From assembly GCF_033958435.1 (NCBI RefSeq), contig NC_134137.1, positions 179,875,501 through 179,939,500 on the forward strand: 64,000 bases of DNA, given 5' to 3'. Of the stretch, positions 13,606 through 24,341 are shown one piece after another. The position numbers and the translations under genes were made by a program. The notes under the pieces are model-generated. The model was not told the origin of the DNA, made no database searches, and worked only from the letters and a program-made list of their open reading frames with translations. The stretch's first letter is position 1, and the number at the start of each line of letters is the position of its first letter. The DNA comes from Carettochelys insculpta. Taxonomy: Eukaryota > Chordata > Testudines > Carettochelyidae.

Positions 13606-14058
13606 AGTGTCATGGAAAAGCTCAGGAGCAAATTAACAGTTCTGTATTCAGAGCAAGATCTGGATCGTGTGCAATAACTAATGTCTGAAGGCACACCCTG
13701 AAGCTACGTCTACACTACAGCACTCTTTTTGAAAGATGAGCTTTTGGAAGATATTCCCCAGAACACGGCCTTTCAAAAGCGCATGTCTACACACAAAAAG
13801 TGGATCGAGGCTCCAATCGGCTCCTTCGAAAGTCTGCTCTGCTCCTTCGAAAGAGAGCATCCACACAGCCACAGGTGTTCATTCAAAAGAGCAGAGCAGG
13901 AGATGCCACAGATGGGGGAGGTCACACGGCTCACAAGCCCTTCCGGGGCCCGCAGCCAGATGCTCCCTTAAAGGGCCCCTCCCAAACACCCCTCCACTCT
14001 GCACAAACTGAGGCCTGCAGAGCTGCCACAAACATCACAGAGCCTGTGCAGGGGTCTG

Positions 14059-14802
14059 ATGGCCAGCAACGCCCAATGGGTCCACATCAGCAACTCCTGG
14101 CACTTAGAGCTGGCCTTCCTGGGTGCCACGGTCAAACACCTGGCCACAGTGGTCACGACAGCCCTCCCCCTACTCCTGGGTGCGAGCCCCCTCGCCGGGG
14201 CCCTGCAGCCCTTCAACCAGAGATCCTGCCAGTGCACCCCCCTCCCGGGGCATGCCCTCATGAGAGCGCACACCCTCCTTCCCAGGCAGGTCATCCACAC
14301 GATCAACACCAGGCTGCCCCACAGGGTCATCAGCGTGGGGGATGTGGACACGGCCGTAGTGAGACTTGCCCTGGTCAGCTCCCCGAATTGCCTCAGTGCC
14401 CCGGATGGGACAGACATCCCTACCCGGGCCCCAGAACACAGCGCTGGCTGCTACATAAATCTCAAGGACTACCACTGGGTAGTGCTGCAGGCGCTGGGGG
14501 ACTCAAAGGGCCAATTCATAGACATCTATGTGGGCTGGGCAAGATGGACACACGACGCCCGTGTGTTCCAGGACCCTGGGCTCTGCCACCGCGTGGAGTC
14601 CACAACATACACCTCCCCATGGGAGCTCCCGGTCGGGGACGCCACCATGCCACTCTACATGGTGGCAGATGGTGCCTACCCCCTGCAGCCCTGGCTGATG
14701 CAGCCCCACCCCAACTCCACCCAGGTGTTTAACACACAGCTCAGCCAGGCCCGCAGCGCGATCAAGCCGGCCTTCGGGTGCCTGAAGCACTGGTTCAGGT
14801 GA
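14059..14802 (+). pseudogene. Harbinger transposase, long open frame but catalytic E replaced by K
   Basis: A 247-codon open frame ends in a TGA at 14,800-14,802. The DDE core is clear: first aspartate in SAPDGTDIPTRAPEHSAG, second in YVGWARWTHDARVFQD, and the MVADGAYPLQPWLMQPHP block. The third catalytic position normally reads V-E-C/R-AFG-x-LK-x-RW in this family. Here it is SAIKPAFGCLKHWFR, so lysine replaces glutamate (an AAG codon, one transition from GAG). After the stop the homology continues in another frame (14,844-15,000: VGTRCTLHSIMESKSKAFVQ), so a frameshift also removed the C-terminus. The N-terminal helix-turn-helix is not recognisable. The enzyme is almost certainly inactive. 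Confidence 0.8.
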
Positions 14803-15239
14803 ACCTCACACACCTGGCGGTTGGGCTGTAGAATGCCCCACGGGTGGTGGGCACACGCTGCACCCTCCACAGCATCATGGAGAGCAAGAGCAAGGCTTTT
14901 GTACAGGGGTGGGCAGCCGAGTCCAGCCTCGGCTACGATCTGCTGGCAGCTGCCCCGAGTTGCCAGGCCCACCAGGACAGGGTCCACACTAGGGAGGCCC
15001 CCTGTGACTGCTTTGCTCATAGGCCCCAGTGTACCCCACCCACAGCCACCCCACACAGGTCCCCGACGTGTACACCCCTCACTTTTCCCCTACCACAACC
15101 CCCAAACATACACATCTACCCCTATTCGTCTCTCCACAATGACCACAGGACACAGGGATGGTGCAAAAATAAACTGTTTAATGAAACCTATTGACTTTGT
15201 GGTTATTACAAACAAACAGTGACCAGAACTATTTACAGT

Positions 15240-16781
15240 TAGGAACAGGGGCAAGCTCTATACATATGGGGGCTGGAGAAGGGGAGGGTAGCTCAACCTG
15301 GGAGAGGTGGAAGGGGGCATCAGACCAGAGCAGAAGTAGAGGGCCGCGAGCCCCGTCAGCCTCAGGATCTCTGCTCACCCCTGGTTTTGGGTCCCCAGCA
15401 GGGTTGGGATGAGATGAGAAGCACAGGGAGATAGAGCCATGGGAGGGCTTCAGCAGGTTTGGGCTCAACAGGGGTGGGCAGCGAGCAAGGGAACCAGGTG
15501 AGCCAAGTGCTCCTACAGGACTGATGTGATGTCTCATAGGTTGGCCATGGGGTTCTTTCAGGCTGTCCTCTGCTACGCCAGGCCTGCCTCCTCCAGGCGG
15601 AGGTGCCACCTCTGCCCGGTGGCGGTTGATGTCCTTGTCCGCGGACCACCGCCGTGCCCTCCAGGTGCTGCCCCCATTGTGGTGCTGGTGAGAGGTGTGA
15701 CTGGGCCCTCTCCTCCGCCTCCACTGGGCTGTCCAGGATCACAGACAGGTTGGGGGTTTCCCAGCCCTATTGCGGCACGGCTGCAAGGATAGAGAGGGAA
15801 AGATGGAGGGCATGTCAGTCACTCAGAACCGGACCAAGGGCCGTGCCCCCCACTTTCCTGTGGGCACCAGCCCCCATCCAATGGCACAGCAGCCATGGGG
15901 TATCATGAGCACTGAGCGGGTCCCTGCCTATGTGGGACAGGTCCCATTTGCGCTCCAGCCCTGCACACCCCCTCCCCGCACGTGTGACTCAGAGCACGGT
16001 CCACAGGAGTGGGTGCTGAGTGTCGCCAGCAGCCGTTACAGCATGACAGGGGCCACGGCCATCCAGGATGTGCCCAGCCCTGGGCTTGTGGGTGGCCTGC
16101 AGGCACCTGTGGTGCCCCTACCCCACGAGCCGGGGTGTGTACCCCACCGGGTACTTACCGGAGCGTCCCTCGCTGAGGTCCGGCGATGTCCTGCTGGCCA
16201 CTGCCCAGCTGGATGACCATGATGGCAGGTTGATGACCAGCTCCCTATCGCTGGTGTCCTCAGACAGCGGCTCCAGCTCGGTGCCTGGCAGGGTGAAGCT
16301 GCCTTGGGGTGCAACTTGTCTGCTGCTTTGTCCAGGACTGCGGGTGGCGGTGAGCTGTTCTAGGGCCCCAGAGCTCCTACTAGTTGGGGCAGGTTGCAGA
16401 ACCCACCCCTGACCAGCCAGTGGAGTCCCAGGCCCAGGCCTGGGCATCACTCTGCCAAAGCTCTTTTGCTTTGCTCTGGACATGCTCCTCGGTCTGGGCA
16501 GAGTGTCCCCAGGTGGCCAGTCCAGTGGCAAAGTGGGTGAAGGCCGCCACATTCTGCTGCTTGTCACTCATCTCTCAGAGGACCTCCTCCTCCTTCCACA
16601 GCCCAAGGAGGTCCCTGAGCTCCAGTTCAGACCATGAGGGATCCCATTCTGAGGGGGGGTTACTGGGGTCCTGTAAGCCCTGTGAAGGCTGTGGGGTGGG
16701 GTCTCCTGCGGCGGCTGGCTGGCCACTGCTAGCTAGCGATGTTCTGGGGGTGGCCGTGCGGGCATGCGCCAAGCAGCTCAT
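15240..16781 (-). pseudogene. Harbinger Myb/SANT-like protein, copy B, two exons
   Basis: On the - strand exon 1 reads PSWSELELRDLLGLWKEEE, then (in a shifted frame) MSDKQQNVAAFTHFATGLAT and HVQSKAKELWQSDAQAWAW. It ends in the acidic and Ser-rich stretch ELVINLPSWSSSWAVASRTS, closely parallel to copy A. A consensus GTAAGT donor begins at 16,158 and an acceptor after a pyrimidine tract ends at 15,781, giving a 378-bp intron. Exon 2 (from 15,780 leftward) encodes SPVEAEERAQSHLSPAPQWG and further low-complexity sequence. Intron position and convergence with the transposase match copy A. Frameshifts between the exon 1 pieces indicate decay. Confidence 0.7.
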
Positions 16782-17210
16782 GGCTTTGCTGCCAGCACGC
16801 TCTCAGCTTCCTGGGTTTCTGGGTCCCTGCATCTTTAATAGTGGCCAGACACTGGGAGCTCAGAGCTCCGCTGGCCAAGGCATCTCTGCGTGACAGCTGG
16901 CCGGCGCCATGGCGGATTCCTCTTTCAAAAGTGTGGTCTGTGGAGCACCTACACAGGTTTGACACTCCACGTGCTCTTTTGAAAGAGGGATGCACTTTCT
17001 GAATGCATAGCCATAGCTTCAATGATGAGGATCAAATAAAAATTGGACAGCTATTCATTTGGTGAGCAACATCCATCCTGCTCACAGGAGGGGGCATGAG
17101 TCCTGTGGACAAAAGAAGTGATGGTTCTGTAAACAAAGACTGTGTCGCAATGCATACGCACAAGACAGGCAAATTAAGGATGTCCCAGTCAACCTTAATT
17201 CTGATGTTCC

Positions 17211-17418
17211 CTAGGGTTACCATATTTGAACTTCCAAACAAGAGGACACCCCTGAAAAGGAGTGTCTCTGTGTCAGGATCTATCAACACACACTGTATTA
17301 ATGTACTATATATGCAATAACACATTAATACAAAGTGAGTTGGTAGAGCCTGATAACAGATATACTCCCCCTTCAAGGGTATCCTCTTTTTTTGAACGTT
17401 CAAATATGGTAACCCTAG
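17211..17418. mobile_element. hAT-type MITE with long terminal inverted repeats
   Basis: Left end 'ctagggttaccatatttgaa' is the reverse complement of the right end 'ttcaaatatggtaaccctag'. Internal arms are also partly complementary (gaggacacccctgaaaagga against the region near 17,365-17,390). The flanks GATGTTCC (17,203-17,210) and ACTGTTCC (17,419-17,426) agree at six of eight bases, as expected for a decayed 8-bp target duplication of hAT elements. Confidence 0.75.
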
Positions 17419-17480
17419 ACTGTTCCCTAATATTTAAGAGCTTGACTTTGTGACATTGGTGTTATTTTTATCATAGTTCT

Positions 17481-17496
17481 GCGTGTGTGTGTGTGT
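17481..17496 (+). repeat. (GT)n microsatellite
   Basis: Short run of alternating G and T. Confidence 0.85.
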
Positions 17497-18127
17497 CCAG
17501 GAACACACATGGGCAGACACACATATATTCAAATACATATGGTGTCTTTTTTGACTTGACAAAGGTTATCAGAAATGCACAAACATGTAATGAAAACTGC
17601 TCCAGTCAGATTTAGCTGATTTGTTTGCAAACGTGTGTTTCATGGAATTGTTTTTTTCAGTTTTCATTGCCCTTGTATCATATAAAGAGAATGCGAATCC
17701 CAGTGCCTTCTGTCTGGCTATGAAAGGGAGAAAAAAAACGGTATTCCCTGTCAGACATGGAAGGAAAAGACGTGGGAGAATATCATGATCAGAGGGAAAA
17801 GAGAGGAAATGGGCCAGTAGGAACTAAACTTCCACTTAAAAAACAAGCAATTGGTAAGGGTAATGTTTTAATCCAGTGACACAATATCAACAGCTTCCTC
17901 CCTCTAATCATGCTGCTGTATAGCTACAAAACCCTGTTAGAGGAGCCTGTCTCTTGAGCCAGGTGATGAGCAGAGCAATTTTCAGCCCGGCACATTCAGT
18001 TGTTAGCAGATTCTCTAATCTGTAAAATAATGAGGCATTTTGGGCAAACACAGTAGGCGGGGTTAATGCTCAGTAGCTCTGGGAGTAGGGTAAGGATAGT
18101 GAGACATTAGCAGTACTGAAAGCATTA

Positions 18128-18271
18128 AGAAGTCCTGTGGCACCTTATAGACTAACAGATATTTTGGAGCATAAGCTGTTGCTTATCTGTTAGTCTGTGA
18201 GGTCTATAAGGAGCCACAGGACTTCCTGTTGTTTTGGAAGATGCAAACTAACCCGGCTACCGCTCTGAGTA
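18128..18271 (+). repeat. Fold-back copy of the 'GGCTAC...CTCTGA' reptile repeat
   Basis: The right portion follows the family order in the + sense: 'cttatctgttagtct', 'gccacaggacttcctgttgt', then 'aactaacccggctaccgctc'. The left portion (from 'gaagtcctgtggcacctta' to about 18,177) is an inverted copy of the family's own body, so the locus folds back on itself. Compare 36,043-36,212 and 46,641-46,976. Confidence 0.75.
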
Positions 18272-21200
18272 TTGATAGCAAGAGCTAGTTTAGAATGAAA
18301 ATCTTGGAAAAGAAAAATTCTTTAGGCTATACTTTCTCTGCTTTCATTCATGATGAGTCTGGTCTTCTAGTGGTCCCAGGCTTCCATGTCACTTTCTGTG
18401 GAAAGCTAAACTTTTGCATTTTCTATATGGAACTCTGTTTTATAGTGAGAAGGTGGGAACTTTCCCCATGACAATTCCCAGCTCTCCTGAAATTCGTCTT
18501 TCATTGAGGGACCATGGTTGTGTTACAGACAGAAAAGGCATCTGGTTAAGCCCAGGGTCTTGTTTGGCTTGGGCGATTAATCATTGGAGAGTGATTTCAA
18601 AATTGACCTGGCTGCTTGTGCCCTCTCTAATGAAATCTGATGTCTCATTCTGCCCTAACGCAGTGTGATTAGCGATGGATTAGTTTATGGGTCACAGCAG
18701 ATGAATTTACATACTGTAGCCAGTCTAGCATGCGGTGTAGGTTAACCTAATATTAAATGACTGCTCCATAGAGAAATAAAGGGAGGACAAAAAGACTATA
18801 GTGACTGTACCAGACTGCCACTTCTGCAAGTGTAAAAGAAAAGCAGAGTTTTGGGGAGGTTGTGTGCACAGAGTATTCTTGATGGGCAACTGTACATCTC
18901 ATAAATCCTTGTATTTTTTGATGATAAAGCATCTCAAGGAGCCTGCCTCTTGCTTCCTTCCTTGTTTGGCTTAAGCACGTCCTCCCTGTCTTACAAGTCT
19001 GATACAAACAAGAAAAACACAAGTTTCCAAATTCGAGAAATGATCTGCTGAGTTTACTCAGCTCTCTGCATCATCCTCTCCTCTACCAACTACAAAGACC
19101 TTTAGTTACAATTTGTCCAGGGAAGTATAGTCTATAGCTAGAGCTTTCAGTATTATTTAAGATCTTGTTGCACACTGCTCAGTTCTCAGAAAGATGTCCC
19201 CTTTCTAGCCTACGGAAAAGAAGCAGCTGATCCTGAAGATTATTGAGCACCTGAAATTTTCCACAGCAGTTTTTCTGCAGCCTTTAGGAACTAGCCCTCT
19301 GCTGTTGGTCTTTAAGTGCCAATACCTCAGTTTCTTGTGCAACTGGATTTCCTCTTTTGGTCTTGAAGCAGTGATATTATGTAATCTCATTGCAAGGAGG
19401 TCCACAGCACAGGGTCCCTTAGGCAGCCCCCTCCGCCTGATCTGTGTCAACACAAGCAGGAGAGAGCTGAGCAATAATAAACTGAATTGTGTTACCAGCT
19501 CTCTTCTGTGAGACTCCTGAACGCAAAACCCCAAAACACACCAAGTGCTGTGTGTGCCTCCCTGCCACTGCAAGGTCATGTGCGTCTCACACCAGGACTG
19601 GTGCAGCTAGAGCGAAAAAAAAAAAAGGGGGATATTTTATAATATTATTTGAATGTTTGCACGTTAACCTCACATAATTTCCACCACGTCACCTTGAGAG
19701 TTGCTTTCATATGTCATCCTCTTTATTTATCACTCAGCTGTGCTTTACCTCAGGCATGGAAGGTATTTGTATCTCATGAATTACACTCACATTCTACATA
19801 CAAAGAGCTAAATTCATCTCCAGGACTACCTGTGATTCCCTTTAAAGGCAACAAGAGCTGTGCATGCCCATTTCAAGAAGGGACGTCAGCTCATAATGCC
19901 CTGGTGCTGTTTCTATTTGGGAGCTGCAAATTAATATTTTAACAGTTAAAAAAAAAATCATTGAAATCAGCCCCAGTACAACACAGTAGGTGATAGAGAT
20001 GTGTAGCATGCTGCTTAGAAGTGTTGCTAAGCAACATAGCCCCATCCAAGAAAATCCTGCATTAGCTTGTAGTGGCTGGTGGGGTCAGTTAGACGTGACA
20101 CTTTGCACACAGAGCTAGGCAGAAAGATGGTCACTTTGCTCAGAAAAACTACAGCAGTCTCTGCTTATTAGTAAGTCTTGTTCATTGTTCTCTATGTACT
20201 GAAGGAGTACGTTATGATACACAGTGCATTGCAATAATTTTCCACTGAAAAATCTCTCCGGTATCTTCATTCTTTCCCAACCTGACTTACAGAGTAGTGG
20301 AATTTTACAGCTTAATCCCATGATGCTCTCACAATCCCATGCCTTGGCTATTACCTCAGCCTCACCATGGAGTCAGCTCACAATGACATGACTCACAATT
20401 ACAACTATAGATAGATCTTTCAAAACAGTCATGAGCCCAAGATGCTGGAAGGTTTTGGTTTTTTTTAACTCCACAACTTTTGATACTTAGATCTATTCTG
20501 CACTATTGAATAGATACTGTAAATATTATTGTCAGTCTGATTACTGTCAAACAGCACACCGGAGGCTATGTGAGAGCTGCAGATTTTCAGTCACAGCAGG
20601 GATACACAGAACTAAATTGCTGGGGACCTCTTCCACTATTAGAACTCTATGGCCATTCAGAGCAGGACAAAAGATGGGGCGAGGGGTAAATGATAACAAA
20701 ACACCTCCTGAAGCATAAAGGAATCCTATCAGGTAGCTCAGATGCTAACAAAACCCTACAGAAAGGTGTTTTTCTAAGGCCAACAGTGATAGAAATGGCT
20801 TTGCTCTTTTTCAAATTGTTTACCTAAAACCTGTTTTACATATGTGCAAACATTCATCTGTAGTGTTTATAATCTGTACACAAGGAAGTGGCATTAGTGT
20901 GTGACACTGTTCTCCGTAAGCGCTGCGCTTGGGTAGCCCCTCAGGAAAGATTCAAATGTCTCCCAGCTGATTAACAGAGTACCCACAGTGGGTTTTTTTT
21001 TGTTTGTACTGGTGGTGCGTACATTCACAATGCCTTGGTGCATGTAAAAAAATTCATTCCACTCATGGACAGAAAAATCCGTACATAGATGGAAAAGATT
21101 AAAGGGAACAGTGGCGTTTGACGGCCAGAAAGTGGAACTGACTTGAAACAAAATGGACAACACCAACCTAGATTCAGTCCTATGTTGTGGCAAAATAACC

Positions 21201-21464
21201 CTGGGACCCAGAGCAGCACACAATAAGCCTTGAGGGAAAGTGGCAGAACAAGGCTCCAGCAAGTCCTGCACTGCTGATATCACTGAGGAGCTAATGCAGG
21301 CCCAAACTCCAGGTAGTGGTGGCTAGGAAAAGGGAAGGGATGAGGCACTGGCAAATGCATTGATTCATGGCACCAGGATAGTGCCCCTGGTACATCCTGA
21401 ATGCTTTTAAGGAGAAATAACACCTGTCACCCTTGGAGAAAAGGCCAGTCAGATAGTGTCTTTT
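18272..21464. other. Intergenic, nothing identifiable
   Basis: AT-rich DNA with only short, shadow-like open frames. An A-run with adjoining G's lies near 19,615-19,630. I see no gene and no repeat that I can name with confidence. Confidence 0.6.
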
Positions 21465-21800
21465 ATTGGACCTTTCAAAAAAGAGGACGCTCCTGAGAGG
21501 GAGTGTATCTGTTTCAGTATCTTCCAAATCACGTTGTAGTGTACATATAACACATTAATACAATGGGAGTTTGTAGATACTGATACAGATACACTCCCTC
21601 TCGGGTTTGTCCCCATTTTTATATGGTAACCCTAATTGGACCTACTTCTGTTGTCGAGAAAGACAAGCTTTTGAGAGAGACAGAATTCTGCTTTGAAGCC
21701 CAAAGCTCATCACCAAGAGTTGGTCCAATAAAAGGTATTTTCTCACCCATCTTGTTTCTCTAATATCTTAGAACCAACAAGGCTACAACACCACTGCACA
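21454..21800. repeat. Reptile interspersed repeat hosting a nested MITE
   Basis: Around the MITE at 21,473-21,634 the flanking words 'gtgtcttttattggacc', 'cctacttctgttgtcgagaa', 'gagttggtccaataaaaggt' and 'accaacaaggctacaacacc' belong to a common reptile repeat family that recurs with 'ttggtccaataaaag' cores. The host was continuous before the insertion. Confidence 0.55.
21473..21634 (-). mobile_element. hAT-type MITE, one terminal repeat missing, perfect 8-bp TSD
   Basis: Same family as 17,211-17,418: shared words 'caaaaaagaggac', 'gagggagtgtatctgt', 'cacattaataca' and the end 'tatggtaaccct'. The right terminal repeat is present, but about 16-20 bases of the left terminal repeat are absent. 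Nevertheless ATTGGACC flanks both sides (21,465-21,472 and 21,635-21,642). Confidence 0.7.
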
Positions 21801-21834
21801 AAACCCCTGAAGAAGTTCTACCTGGGTCAGAATA

Positions 21835-22158
21835 CAGGCTGAACCTCTCTCATCCAGCATCCTTGGGACCTGACCCAGGCCAGATGAGAGAATTTGCCAG
21901 ACCACAGAAGGTCAGTACTGTCTAGTAGCATTACCAACACTTCCACTGCTTACTGGGCTCTTAGAAGACATTTAGGGGTAAATTACAGCTAAATAACAGC
22001 ACAGAACACTGAGAGCCAGGACTAGTGGCTATAAACAAACTTTATGGGACCATGGGAAACTTGGCCACACTCATAAGTGGTCATCTGGCTAATTAAAATC
22101 ATGCTGAATTATGGACATTGCCAGACCAGAGAGTTCCAGATTAAAGAAGTTCAACCTA
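21835..22158 (+). mobile_element. Mariner/Tigger-like non-autonomous element, copy 1
   Basis: Begins 'caggctgaacctctctcatc' and ends 'gaagttcaaccta', imperfect terminal inverted repeats. It is flanked by TA on both sides, the target duplication of Tc1/mariner elements. The body is collinear with the element at 37,208-37,514 (shared 'gaagacatttagg' and 'gtaaattacagctaaataac'). Confidence 0.8.
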
Positions 22159-22424
22159 TAGTGTCTATTGCTGCAGAGGACTACAATTTGCTCTGGTAGT
22201 TTTGCTTCAGTGTCGAAGCTGCACAGATAGGGAAAAATAACTTACATGTTTTAACTACGTGCAGTTTTTATAATGCCATCAATATACATAAGGAAGCTGG
22301 GATGTGATGAGGGGATTTTTTTTTTAATATATTGGGCCAAATTCATTCCCAATATAACTCCACTAACATCAACTAGGGACAAAAATCTATTTTTTTTTAC
22401 ACAACCATTTTCTTTATGTACCTG

Positions 22425-23195
22425 TATGATGGGGTTCAGGGGTCCCCAAGCTCTGCACCCTGTCCGCAGGTAAGAGTGACTCTCACTCAGCAGGAGAACA
22501 GCGGGTTTATTAGCTGACAGGGCACAAAGTTGTACAGAAGAGTCAGTACAGCCAGCAGAGACAGCCAGTCCATTCCATGCTGGCGATAAGAGGCCTCCTT
22601 TGTCTCTCTCTCTCAGCCCAGACTGGCTGCCTCCCAACTCTCTCTCTCCAGCATCTAGAACCAAGAACAAGCATTACGTACTACACAAAATAAAATGGAA
22701 CAAAAGTGTTCTCATCAAGTTCTATTGATCTTAGGTGTTGTACCAATAGTAATTTTATATGTCTTTCTAATCTGTGTTATTTTAAATATACCTTTTAACT
22801 GTCCTAGTAAGGCAGCGTTGTTGTCGTTTTCTGTTAGTTTTTAAATGACTGGTTATTTCTATTAAAATGGGGCTGTACTTATTAACTTTTTATACATTGT
22901 TTTTTGTACCTAACATCTTTCTAATATTTGATAGCTGTACAAATGTATGTAAATAAAAGTATTTTGTTTTGTTTTGTTTTTAAAAAAAAACAAAAAACAA
23001 AAAAAAAAAAACCCAAAACTCTCTCTCCCGCAGTTTCTAACTGCCACCTCCGATTCAAACCCTAGCTTGGCTCCTCCCTGCTCTTTGTTCAGGTCAGAGG
23101 TGTTACCTGCCAGCTTAGATTACAGCCCCAGGGGGTAGTCCTTAGCCGTTGTGAGCTGCTCTGCCTGTCTCACACACACACACGACTCCATCACA
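22425..23195 (-). mobile_element. Solo LTR of an endogenous retrovirus, - strand, interrupted by a retrocopy
   Basis: Reverse-complemented, both halves align to the intact LTR at 26,415-26,813. The 5' end reads TGTGATG (right end, 23,195), and the 3' part contains CTAATAAACC with the AATAAA signal, then CTGCTGAGTGAGAGTCACTC, then CTGAACCCCATCA. The left end is TATGATGG where the other copy has TGTGATGG. Flanks ACCTG (22,420-22,424) and GCCTG (23,196-23,200) look like a 5-bp target duplication with one change. Removing the insertion at about 22,647-23,011 leaves roughly the same length as the intact copy. No viral coding sequence accompanies it. Confidence 0.85.
22647..23011 (+). pseudogene. 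Processed retrocopy of an mRNA 3' end, inserted in the LTR
   Basis: The segment looks like a 3' UTR: AT-rich, an AATAAA signal at 22,952-22,957, a TTTTG-rich stretch, then a 30-odd base A-rich tail broken by a few C's. It is flanked by near-identical sequence, CCCAACTCTCTCTC on the left (22,633-22,646) and CCCAAAACTCTCTCTC on the right (from 23,012). This fits an L1-type target-site duplication in a CT-rich part of the LTR. I do not recognise the parent gene. Only the 3' end was copied, as is common with truncated reverse transcription. Confidence 0.65.
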
Positions 23196-23534
23196 GCCTG
23201 ATCCTGCAGGCACTTATGGAGATGCATGACTTTGCCCCATTTGAAATAAAGGTGAACATTCCTGTACTTAGAGCAAAGTATAAACGCCTTTGTGTATGAC
23301 TGGGGACTAAAACAGTAGTGGCAGCAGAAGAGAAAAGACAGCATGGGGGTGCTTCCAACGTTATGTTCAAAAGTTAGAATTGAAAAGCTGCTGCTCATTG
23401 AGAGAACCCCAGTGACAGCCACATCCCCCATTTTAAGGCTGAGGAATCTCAGACAAATACAGTCTTTCAATGAGTCACCTTTTAAGACATGCCTGTTGTG
23501 GCGGAATGGCAGAAAAAGATTCAATAGGTCATAA

Positions 23535-23670
23535 GTATCAGAGAGGTAGCCGTGTTAGTCTGTACCTTCGAGAACAACAAGAAGTCCTGTGGAACCTTAT
23601 AGACTAACAGATATTTTGGAGCATAAGCTTTCGTGGGCAAAGACCCACTTCATCAGATGCACGAGTCGGG
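23535..23670 (-). repeat. Near full-length copy of the 'GTATCAGAGAGGTAGCC' reptile repeat
   Basis: Reads 'gtatcagagaggtagccgtg', 'ttagtctgtaccttcgagaa', 'gaagtcctgtggaacctta', 'tagactaacagatattttgg', 'agcataagctttcgtgggca', then 'cccacttcatcagatgcacg'. This is the family without a fold-back arm, and it serves here as the reference for the fold-back copies at 18,128 and 36,043. Confidence 0.8.
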
Positions 23671-23898
23671 GGCAGGTTTTCCTGAGGGATATTTAAAGAG
23701 TGGGTCATAAGAGACTCCTAAAATATAATATTATTGGAAAAATGAAGAGACACGGTGCAAGGGCATGCTGTGTGACAGTAAAATAGTCTGTGACCTTTCA
23801 TAGTTTCGCCTTGATTTCCTCTCTTCCACTTGTAGAGTAAAGGGATATAGGTCTTGGTAGGTTGTTTCCATTTTAAGGTCTATTTGTTATTTGCTGAA

Positions 23899-24341
23899 GC
23901 TGTGTCTGCACTAGCAAGTTCTTTTTGCAAGTGTTTTTGAAAGAAGGGGGCTCTTTTGAAAGATCCCACGGAGAGTCTACACACAAAAAGCGTTCCTTCA
24001 AAAGTAAATCGAAAGAATGCAGCATTTCTTTCAAAATCGCTCTTCCTTTCCTGTTTCAGGAAGAAGACCCCCTTTTTGAAAGCTTCTTTTGAAAGAAAAT
24101 GTGTGTAGACGCTCCACAGGGCCCTTCTTTCGCAAGGGGAGTTCGCATGGCACCTGATTTTTTGATACTTGGCCCTCTCTTTCAAAAGAGTGAGGGCTGT
24201 GTGGACACTCTCTTTCGAAAAAGCAGATTGCTCTTTGGTCTGCTTTTTTGTGTGTAGACACGCTCTTTCAAAAGAAGTTCTTTTGGAAGAGATCTTCTGG
24301 AAGGGCTTCTTTCAAAAGATCTCTGTAGCATAAAAGCAGCC
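23899..24341 (-). mobile_element. Harbinger-type MITE
   Basis: Left end 'gctgtgtctgcactagcaag' pairs with the right end '...tctgtagcataaaagcagcc' as degenerate terminal repeats. The body repeats CTTTCAAAAG and 'gtgtgtagac' words found in the terminal regions of the full Harbinger copies. It is the reverse orientation of the MITE at 38,054-38,446, to which it aligns over its length. Confidence 0.8.

Larger units (their letters stand above)
3656..13698. other. Intergenic region with repeat debris, no gene seen
   Basis: No open frame here matches a recognisable protein. It is mostly AT-rich unique-looking DNA with a truncated fold-back-family repeat (4,090-4,190), a GC-rich patch (6,420-6,730), a pyrimidine-rich tract (8,265-8,830), a poly(A) run (10,034-10,052), a CA microsatellite, a CTTTG microsatellite and a MIR-like piece near 13,485. 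The stretch from about 8,960 to 9,450 resembles a widespread turtle repeat that I cannot name. Confidence 0.6.
13699..17020 (+). mobile_element. PIF/Harbinger DNA transposon, copy B
   Basis: Left end 'gaagctacgtctacactaca' and the complement of the right end 'gaagctatggctatgcattc' align as terminal inverted repeats. Both are followed inward by the CTTTTGAAAG-type motif common to the Harbinger MITEs in this window. Inside lie a transposase on + and a two-exon Myb-like gene on -, again convergent. Orientation is opposite to copy A. Sequence divergence from copy A at the protein level is considerable, so this is probably a different Harbinger subfamily rather than a duplicate. I could not find a clean 3-bp target duplication. 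Confidence 0.85.
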
